A stretch of DNA of 64,000 nucleotides from Coriobacteriaceae bacterium (lineage in GTDB: Bacteria; Actinomycetota; Coriobacteriia; Coriobacteriales; UMGS124), in the NCBI GenBank assembly GCA_019421015.1, contig JAHZGC010000004.1, forward strand, positions 29,565 through 93,564. The letters run 5' to 3'. How positions within the stretch are numbered: the first letter of the stretch is position 1; each line of letters opens with the position of its first letter. Both the position numbers and the translations under genes were made by a program. This document shows positions 56,922 to 64,000 of this stretch, in pieces. The notes beneath the pieces are model-generated. The model saw nothing but the letters and a program-made list of their open reading frames with translations, made no database searches and was not told the origin of the DNA.

Positions 56922-57956
56922 CTATGCAATAAACGCCGTTTGGGGAGCCCAGCCAAAAGGCGGCCGCAGCCCTTTTTGCCGGGCGTCCATACAGGCCACC
57001 AGGCCAAAGAGGGAGTCCGACTCGCTGGCCGTGTACCCGTCCCAGCCGCCCAGCTCGAGCAGCACGTCCAAAACGATGGCCCCCGCGCCGATGACGGCGG
57101 CGCGTTTGGGCTGCAGGCCCGGCAGCTCGGCGCGCTGGGTGAGCGAGAGGCGGGGGAGGCGCTCGGCGAGCTCGTGCACCGTCTTGCGGCCCATGGGGTG
57201 CAGGTGGACGAAGGCCGGGTCGTACGGGTCGAGGCCGTTGGCCACCGCCACGAGCGAGGTCGCGGTGCCCCCGACGCACACGAGCAGGTTGGGCAGCCCG
57301 GCACGGTGCTCAAAGCGGGGGGCCAGCACCTCGGCGACCCAGCTGCGGGCCGCGGCGACCTGCCCGTCGTCGGCCGCCTGTTCCGCCATGGAGAAGCGCT
57401 CGGCGAGCCGGCGGCACCCCACGTCGTAAGAGCCGCAGGCGCCCACGGCCAGCGAACCGTCGGCCATGAGGCCGCCGCAGGTAAGTTCGGTGGAGCCGCC
57501 CCCGACGTCGGCCACCATGAGGTTTTGGCCCTGAAAGTCGGCCGTGACCCCCAACAGCGAGAGGGAAGCCTCGACGGTCCCGGCGATGACCTGGGGTTTT
57601 AGGCCCATCGCCTCCAGTCCCTCGGTCAGATCCCCCGCGTTGGCGGCGTCACGGGCGGCGCTCGTCATGGTGACGGCCACCGGGAGGGGCCGGCCTGCGC
57701 GACGGGCATGGTCTTTGACGCGCGCGACGTAATCGCCCACGGTCCCGAGGGTCCGGGACACGGCTTGTTGGCAGAGGAGCCCCGTGGCGTCGACGCCCTC
57801 GCCGAGGTCGGTGATGCGCGCCTCCCCCTCGAGGCGCTCCACGCGGCCCGCGGGGTCGGTCCTGGCCACCATGAGGCGCGTCGAGACGGTCCCGATGTCC
57901 ACGGCGCACAGCAGGTCGTCCACGCCGGGGCGTGCGGTGCAGTCCAGCAGGCCCAT
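56922..57956 (-). CDS. Ppx/GppA-family phosphatase
   Basis: A 344-aa ASKHA protein of the exopolyphosphatase/guanosine pentaphosphatase family. AVDIGTVSTRLMVA (residues 18-31), VADVGGGSTELTCGG (about 148-162) and SYDVGCRRLAERF are the nucleotide loops. It may degrade polyphosphate or pppGpp. The start ATG 57956 lies one base after the stop of the DivIC-like gene and has GGAGGGC, indicating coupling. The tRNA gene follows. Confidence 0.9.
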   Translation of the reverse strand: MGLLDCTARPGVDDLLCAVDIGTVSTRLMVARTDPAGRVERLEGEARITDLGEGVDATGLLCQQAVSRTLGTVGDYVARVKDHARRAGRPLPVAVTMTSAARDAANAGDLTEGLEAMGLKPQVIAGTVEASLSLLGVTADFQGQNLMVADVGGGSTELTCGGLMADGSLAVGACGSYDVGCRRLAERFSMAEQAADDGQVAAARSWVAEVLAPRFEHRAGLPNLLVCVGGTATSLVAVANGLDPYDPAFVHLHPMGRKTVHELAERLPRLSLTQRAELPGLQPKRAAVIGAGAIVLDVLLELGGWDGYTASESDSLFGLVACMDARQKGLRPPFGWAPQTAFIA

Positions 57957-57957
57957 G

Positions 57958-59067
57958 CTAGCCCTCCACGACGGTCGCGCGGTCCTCGACCTCGGCCACG
58001 GTGGCGGAGCTGCCCACGGCGCCGAACACGTTGTCGAGCAGGTCGGTGGCCCAGCTGCTGGTGTTGCGGCCCGATCCGCGGGGGACCTCGGCGGGTGCGG
58101 CCGCGGCGGGCTCCTCGACGTCGAGCCCCACGACGGTCACCGGGTTGTCGTAGGGGAGCGTGAGCCCATAGACGCGGCGCGCCTCATCCTGGATGCCTTC
58201 GGCGGTCTGCAGGGCGCTCACCCGCTCGAGCATCTGCTCGTTGCGCTCGTTGTTGCGGGCGAGCTCGTTGGTCAGGCGCTCGTTCTCGCGCACGGCGAGG
58301 TAGAGCTCCTGGGCCGGGAAGTACAGCATGGTTATGGTGGCGAGCACGCAGGCGATGCTCGTGACCCACATGATGGCCAGGCGCCAGGTGCGCTCCTCCC
58401 CCGCGGCGGCCACCGCGGCGTCTTTAAGCCTGCCGAGCCTCGAGGCAAGGCCCGCGCGGGCCGAAGGCTTTGCTGCCTGCTCGGGGTCGGCCAGGGATAC
58501 GGACGGGTCGGGCACCGCCACCGACGGCGCGGGGGCGGGCATGTCCTCGACGATGCGGGGAGGCTCGGGCGCGGCGGGGACAGTCGGCTGCGGGGACGTT
58601 TCCGGGGCGTCCCCGGGCACGGGGCGTGGGATGGCGACGAACGCGCCGGTCTTGGAGAGGCGCTGGGCCTCGGCGTAACGGCGGATCTCGTTGGGGTCGT
58701 CCGACACGATGCGCAACGGGCCGCGCTGCGGGGTTCGCTGCGCCGGGATCGCCGTGTTCCCCGCCTGGCCCTCGTAGCCTTCGATGACGCCGGGTACCGG
58801 GGCTGCGTGGCGTGCGGCGCGCGGGGCCCGCGCCGTCGGGCGTTGCTGCCCGGCCGTCCGCTGCGGGGCAGGGGAGGCGGCCCGGGGCCTGACGTCGTAG
58901 GGGGAGGCTTGCGGGGCTGCGGCCGGGGCGGGCCGCCAGCCGGGGATCTCGCCCGGTAGGGCCGACCCACGCGTCCACGGACTGGCGTCCTGAGGCACCC
59001 CGCCGTCGAAGGGGGCGGGGCCGCTGGGGAGGCCGGTGGGGGCGTATGGGGTGTTCGGTTGGCCCAT
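57958..59067 (-). CDS. DivIC/FtsL-like septum formation initiator with long proline-rich N-terminus
   Basis: A 369-aa protein. A cytoplasmic, Pro/Ala-rich, low-complexity region of about 225 residues precedes one membrane helix (about 230-250, LAIMWVTSIACVLATITMLYF). A coiled coil follows (ELYLAVRENERLTNELARNNERNEQMLERV), then YGLTLPYDNPVTV. The latter half fits DivIC septum formation initiators. Actinobacterial versions often carry such extensions. It is followed at 1 bp by the Ppx/GppA gene. Confidence 0.82.
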   Translation of the reverse strand: MGQPNTPYAPTGLPSGPAPFDGGVPQDASPWTRGSALPGEIPGWRPAPAAAPQASPYDVRPRAASPAPQRTAGQQRPTARAPRAARHAAPVPGVIEGYEGQAGNTAIPAQRTPQRGPLRIVSDDPNEIRRYAEAQRLSKTGAFVAIPRPVPGDAPETSPQPTVPAAPEPPRIVEDMPAPAPSVAVPDPSVSLADPEQAAKPSARAGLASRLGRLKDAAVAAAGEERTWRLAIMWVTSIACVLATITMLYFPAQELYLAVRENERLTNELARNNERNEQMLERVSALQTAEGIQDEARRVYGLTLPYDNPVTVVGLDVEEPAAAAPAEVPRGSGRNTSSWATDLLDNVFGAVGSSATVAEVEDRATVVEG

Positions 59068-59170
59068 GGGGTGCGTTTCTTCTCCGATGACGGGCTGTAT
59101 GGACGGATGGATTGCTATTAGTTCCCATCATAGCCTCTCGGTACCTCGGGTCGTTGGAACAGCCTGAGAT

Positions 59171-59198
59171 TACATAGTCTTTTGCATCTTGTAGACAA
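59171..59198 (-). promoter_or_regulatory. Candidate sigma-70 promoter for the DivIC-like gene
   Basis: Read on the minus strand: TTGTCT, a 16-bp spacer, TATGTA. It lies about 105 bp before ATG 59067 in the divergent region 59068-59286. Confidence 0.4.
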
Positions 59199-59286
59199 GC
59201 GCCTTGGGGCACGGGGACCCAAGGGTGTACCATCGTCACCTACCGTCAAGGCACCTTAGTGCCCCGCGCCGACGAAAGGTCGTCCC

Positions 59287-60489
59287 ATGGTTGTGCCCAT
59301 GCGTTTTCCGGCTGCTGCGACGGCCGCGTCCTGCCTGCTGCTCGGTGCCCTTACCGGGTTCCCGGCGGCCGCCTCGGCGTCGTTTTCCCTTGCCCACCTG
59401 GCGGCCCCCGTGCCCCCCGCGGCGTCGGCGCAGTCCCACCAGGCGCCGGGGGCGGTCCGCTCCGGCATCTCCCCGGCGCCGCCCGGCGCCGCCCTGGGCG
59501 GACCTGAGGCCGCGCTGTCCCGCACCTTCGAGGCGGCCGGCATCGCGGTCGACCTGCCAGCCCCGCTCGACACGATGGGCGTGCCGGGGGTCTTTGCCAT
59601 AGGGTCCTACGGCGACCTCTTTGTGGCCCTTACCCAGGCCGACCACGACTTCGCCGAGGCCGACGGCCAGACGGCCCTCGACGAGTACCTGGCGGGGGAG
59701 GCCGCGGAGGGCTTTGCCACCTACACCGCCGAGCTGGCCGACGGCACCCCGGTCTTTGGCTGCACGCGCGAGACGGACGGCCTTATGGCCATGGAGGTCT
59801 ACCTGACCGCCGCCGACGGCTCCCTGGCCACGCTCTGGCTCGAGTACCCGGTGGACCAGGGCGAGGAGTACATCGAGCTCTCGGCGTCCATCTACGAGAG
59901 CCTGCGGCGTGCCCCCGTGCCCGCTGCGACGTCGTTGCAGGACGGCGAGGCCGCGGAGGCCGACGGCATCAGGTTCTCGACCGCGGGGCTGGCCTACGAC
60001 GAGGCGGCGGGCGTCTGGGCCGATGCCGACGAGACCCTCGTCGTGGCAAGCTCGCCCAGCCTGCTGCTGCGCCAGGAGGCCATGGGCGAGGACCGCTTCC
60101 TCGACGAGGTGGCGTCGCTTGCGGACGGCAACCCCGTGGCCCGCTGCGTCATGGCGACCGGCGACGGTTCCAACCTACTCTACATCGTGTGCGCGGTGGA
60201 CGAGGGCGGTATGCTCGAGACCATTGCCTTCGCCGTGCTCGACGACGGGACCGCCACCCTGCTGTATGGGCTGTGCGAGGCGACCGACGCCCTGGCGTGC
60301 GAGCGCATGGGGTCGATCCTGCGCAGCGTCGAGGTCGTGCCCCAGGCCTCGGCCGGCGTGGTAGGGTCGCTGCTCGAGCATATCGGCACCCGCAGCGTCT
60401 GGGGCGGGGCGCGCGGAGCCAACGGGGGCGGCGACTTAAGCTCGCTGCTGTACAACCCCGCCTTTGTCGGCGCGGCCAAGAAGGCTTAG
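59287..60489 (+). CDS. Exported protein with two related domains
   Basis: A 400-aa protein with a Sec signal (FPAAATAASCLLLGALTGFPAAASA). Two domains of about 130 residues follow, each ending (S/G)SI(Y/L)(E/R)S(L/V). The N-terminal AGIAVDLPAPLDTMG and the C-terminal DGIRFSTAGLAYDEAAG show the same start as the two domains of the 53015 protein (FxLPxxF). I see no catalytic residue or lipobox. ATG 59287 follows AAAGG. The next gene is 64 bp downstream. Confidence 0.7.
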   Translation: MVVPMRFPAAATAASCLLLGALTGFPAAASASFSLAHLAAPVPPAASAQSHQAPGAVRSGISPAPPGAALGGPEAALSRTFEAAGIAVDLPAPLDTMGVPGVFAIGSYGDLFVALTQADHDFAEADGQTALDEYLAGEAAEGFATYTAELADGTPVFGCTRETDGLMAMEVYLTAADGSLATLWLEYPVDQGEEYIELSASIYESLRRAPVPAATSLQDGEAAEADGIRFSTAGLAYDEAAGVWADADETLVVASSPSLLLRQEAMGEDRFLDEVASLADGNPVARCVMATGDGSNLLYIVCAVDEGGMLETIAFAVLDDGTATLLYGLCEATDALACERMGSILRSVEVVPQASAGVVGSLLEHIGTRSVWGGARGANGGGDLSSLLYNPAFVGAAKKA

Positions 60490-60553
60490 GCCGCCCGAAC
60501 GGTCCTGTTCTTGCTTCTCGATCAACCGCTGAGGTCAGTTAGGAGTCTTTTTC

Positions 60554-61939
<1,386 letters not shown>

Positions 61940-61997
61940 CCGCCGCAGGCACGGTCGAGAGAGTCCTTACAGGCAGAAGGAGAGGGGCACCAACGTC

Positions 61998-62969
61998 ATG
62001 ACCGCAGTCCAGAAGAGCATCAAGGTCTTCTCAGGTTCGTCGAACCGCCCGCTGGCGGAGGCCATCGCCGAGAAGCTGGGCACCGAGCTCGGCGCGTTGG
62101 AGCTCGAGCAGTTCGCCAACGGCGAGATCTACGCCCGCTACGCCGAGAGCGTCCGCGGCGCCGACGTGTTCATCATCCAGTCGGTCTCGGGCCAGAACCT
62201 CAACGACATGCTCATGGAGGTCCTGGTCATGACCGACGCGGCCAAGCGCGCCTCGGCCCGCACCGTGACCGCCGTGATTACCCACTACGCCTACGCGCGC
62301 CAGGACCGCAAGGCCGCCCCGCGCGAGCCCATCACGGCCCGCCTGGTGGCCAACCTCTACGAGGCCGCCGGCGTGGACCGCATCATCACGGTCGACCTGC
62401 ACCAGGGCCAGATCCAGGGCTTCTTCGACGTGCCGGTGAACCACCTCACCGCCATGCCGCTCTTTACCGAGTACTACTCGGCCAAGGGTTTCGACATGGA
62501 CAACACCGTGGTGGTCTCGCCCGACGTGGGCCGCGCCAAGGCCTCCAAGCGCCTGGCCGACTCCCTGGGCTGCTCGCTGGCCATCGCCCACAAGGGCCGT
62601 CCCTCGCACAACCAGGCCGAGGTCATGGGCATCATCGGCGACATCGAGGGCAAGACCTGCATCATCAACGACGACATGATCGACACGGCCGGCACCCTGT
62701 GCGGTGCCGTGCGCGAGCTCAAGGCCAAGGGTGCCGGCCCCATCTATGTGGGCGCCACCCACGGCCTGTTCTCGGGTGCGGCCTTCGAGCGCCTCGACGA
62801 CGCCCCCATCGAGGAGGTCGTCGTGACCGACGCCGTGCCGGTGCCCCCCGAGCGTCTGGGCGGCAAGATCAAGGTCCTCTCCCTGGCCGACGAGTTCGCC
62901 AAGGCGATTCAGAACGTCTACGACGAGACGAGCGTCTCCGAGATGCTCGGCGTGAACCCCGAGTTCTAA
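61998..62969 (+). CDS. prs: Ribose-phosphate pyrophosphokinase
   Basis: A 323-aa PRPP synthase that makes PRPP from ribose-5-phosphate and ATP for purines, pyrimidines, His and Trp. The flexible loop YARQDRK, the catalytic VDLHQGQIQGFF, and the PRPP loop NDDMIDTAGT are intact. ATG 61998 follows AGAAGGAGAGGGG at about 11 bp. It lies 58 bp after glmU and one base before pth, so an operon is likely. Confidence 0.96.
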   Translation: MTAVQKSIKVFSGSSNRPLAEAIAEKLGTELGALELEQFANGEIYARYAESVRGADVFIIQSVSGQNLNDMLMEVLVMTDAAKRASARTVTAVITHYAYARQDRKAAPREPITARLVANLYEAAGVDRIITVDLHQGQIQGFFDVPVNHLTAMPLFTEYYSAKGFDMDNTVVVSPDVGRAKASKRLADSLGCSLAIAHKGRPSHNQAEVMGIIGDIEGKTCIINDDMIDTAGTLCGAVRELKAKGAGPIYVGATHGLFSGAAFERLDDAPIEEVVVTDAVPVPPERLGGKIKVLSLADEFAKAIQNVYDETSVSEMLGVNPEF

Positions 62970-62970
62970 G

Positions 62971-63576
62971 ATGCCCAAGGCACAGGAGAAGGGCGCCCAG
63001 GACGTGCCGGTCGCGATTGTGTGCGGGTTGGGCAACCCCGGCGCCGAGTACGAGCGCACCCGCCACAACGCCGGCTTCATGGCCGTCGACCTGCTGGCCC
63101 AGGAGCTCGGCGCCCGCTACTGGAAGAACAAACCGGGAGCCCAGGTCGCCGAGGTCACCCACCAGGGGGCCAAGCTCGTGCTCGTGAAGCCCACGGCGTT
63201 CATGAACGTCTCGGGCGGCCCGCTCAAGAAGATCGCCGAGGAGTACCGGGTCCCCCCGGCGGGGATGCTGGTGATCCACGACGAGCTCGAGCTGCCGGCC
63301 GGGACCGTGGCGGTGAAGCTCGGGGGAGGCCATGGTGGCCACAACGGCCTGCGCTCCATCGGCGAGAAGTTCGGCACGACCGACTTTCCCCGCGTGCGGG
63401 TGGGGATCGGCCGGCCGCCGGGCCGTATGGCGCCGGCCGACTTCGTGCTCCAGCCGTTGCGCAACCGCGACCTGGAGGACTTCGAGGTGACGGTGGCCGA
63501 CGCCGCCATGGTGGCCCGCTGCGCCGTGGAGCAGGGCGTGGCCGAGGCGGCGCGACGGTTCCCGTCGAAACGCTGA
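62971..63576 (+). CDS. pth: Peptidyl-tRNA hydrolase
   Basis: A 201-aa enzyme that releases peptides from peptidyl-tRNA. GLGNPGAEYERTRHNAGFMAVD (residues 19-40) contains the catalytic His (TRHNAG), and KPTAFMNVSG, HDELELPAG and GGGHGGHNGLRS are the other family blocks. It starts one base after the prs stop and is closed by a terminator at 63583. Confidence 0.96.
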   Translation: MPKAQEKGAQDVPVAIVCGLGNPGAEYERTRHNAGFMAVDLLAQELGARYWKNKPGAQVAEVTHQGAKLVLVKPTAFMNVSGGPLKKIAEEYRVPPAGMLVIHDELELPAGTVAVKLGGGHGGHNGLRSIGEKFGTTDFPRVRVGIGRPPGRMAPADFVLQPLRNRDLEDFEVTVADAAMVARCAVEQGVAEAARRFPSKR

Positions 63577-63582
63577 CCTTGC

Positions 63583-63620
63583 TGCCGGGGATTCCCCACA
63601 AGGGTGTCCCCGGCATTTTC
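63583..63620 (+). terminator. Terminator after pth
   Basis: TGCCGGGGA and TCCCCGGCA form a 9-bp stem with a 15-base loop, followed by TTTTC. Confidence 0.8.
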
Positions 63621-63657
63621 TATAGGTAGTGGGTTTACGAGTTGGAGAGGCCGTTCG

Positions 63658-64000
63658 ATGCACACCATCCTGCACAAGGAGCAGCTCGCTCCCGACACCT
63701 GGCTCATGCGTGTCGCTGCGCCGGCGGTCGCCGCCAAGGCGCGGGCCGGCCAGTTCTTCCTGCTGCGGGCCGACGACGCGGGGGAGCGCGTGCCCTTTAC
63801 CTTCCTCGACTGGGATCCGCGCGAGGGCTGGATCGAGTTCGTGTTCCTGGCGGTGGGGGCCACCACGCGCTACCTCGCGACCTTCGAGGAGGGAGACGAG
63901 CTGCTCGACGTCGTGGGACCGCTCGGCAACCCAACCGAGGTCTCACCTGGCCGATGGGCCGTGGCGGGGGGCGGTGTGGGCCTGGCGGCCGCCTACCCGG
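63658..64000 (+). CDS. Sulfide/dihydroorotate dehydrogenase-like FAD/NAD-binding subunit (NfnA-type), 5' part
   Basis: The first 114 codons, cut by the window end. MHTILHKEQLAPDTWLMRV, then AGQFFLLR and DVVGPLGNPTE, match NfnA/SudB-type ferredoxin-NAD(P)+ reductase subunits and the related PyrK electron-transfer proteins. The start of the NAD-binding motif GGGVGLA follows. TTGGAGAGG lies 7 bp before ATG 63658. Such genes are usually followed by a GltD-like flavoprotein gene. Confidence 0.82.
   Translation, partial: MHTILHKEQLAPDTWLMRVAAPAVAAKARAGQFFLLRADDAGERVPFTFLDWDPREGWIEFVFLAVGATTRYLATFEEGDELLDVVGPLGNPTEVSPGRWAVAGGGVGLAAAYP

Overview
The window is a high-GC chromosomal segment whose gene content and codon use point to an anaerobic gut actinobacterium of the class Coriobacteriia (Collinsella/Olsenella/Eggerthella-like). 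The evidence is the split purine pair (a PurO-type IMP cyclohydrolase beside a PurH-like formyltransferase), the acyl-CoA dehydratase activase cluster, the Tat-exported flavin reductases each paired with a LysR regulator, and the GC-rich codons throughout. The genus cannot be fixed from the sequence alone.

Layout. 0-5.1 kb: end of purine synthesis, cardiolipin synthase, FMN reductase, SDR dehydrogenase. 5.4-14.1 kb: nitroreductase, a ferredoxin protein whose 5' end is missing next to a 128-bp inverted-repeat element, HypA, a ferric-reductase-like membrane protein, a small protein plus HipA/CtkA-like kinase pair, an XRE membrane regulator, a DJ-1/PfpI protein and an orphan FtsX-type permease. 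14.4-18.9 kb: three-gene activase/DUF2229 operon with a divergent MerR regulator. 18.9-23.6 kb: NirJ2-like radical SAM protein and a complete metal- or cofactor-type ABC importer (binding protein, permease, ATPase). 23.9-47.8 kb: the accessory core, with seven intact exported flavoprotein reductases of the fumarate/urocanate-reductase superfamily, one reductase fragment, four intact and one frameshifted LysR genes, an exported SnoaL-like protein, a hexaheme c-type cytochrome, a hipBA operon with a damaged hipA, and an IS200 remnant. 48-52.7 kb: glycine riboswitch plus Na+/alanine-glycine symporter, GntR-controlled ABC exporter, MOSC protein. 53-64 kb: two exported proteins with duplicated domains, peptidoglycan-binding and polyprenyl synthase genes, tRNA-Leu(TAA), Ppx/GppA, DivIC-like protein, glmU-prs-pth and the start of a NAD(P)H:ferredoxin oxidoreductase-type subunit.

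How it works together (inference): the exported reductases probably use organic molecules as terminal electron acceptors, fed by the multiheme cytochrome. Individual LysR proteins would switch on individual reductases. Three reductase promoters share the same two-part signature: a 17-bp dyad of LysR T-N11-A form, about 38 bp from a GCATAC..AAATTC box. The cytochrome promoter carries a variant of the second box.

The least explained signal is in the intergenic DNA. Several gene-end gaps (11.6, 14.2, 23.6, 43.0 and 52.0 kb) each hold three or four copies of a motif private to that gap. The copies sit at spacings of about 30, 32, 41 or 51 bp, close to whole helical turns. A second, separate family of hairpins around 1.6 and 20.0 kb keeps a GTAC..GTAC core while its outer stems change in a compensatory way. 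These features are read directly from the sequence; their role is unknown.
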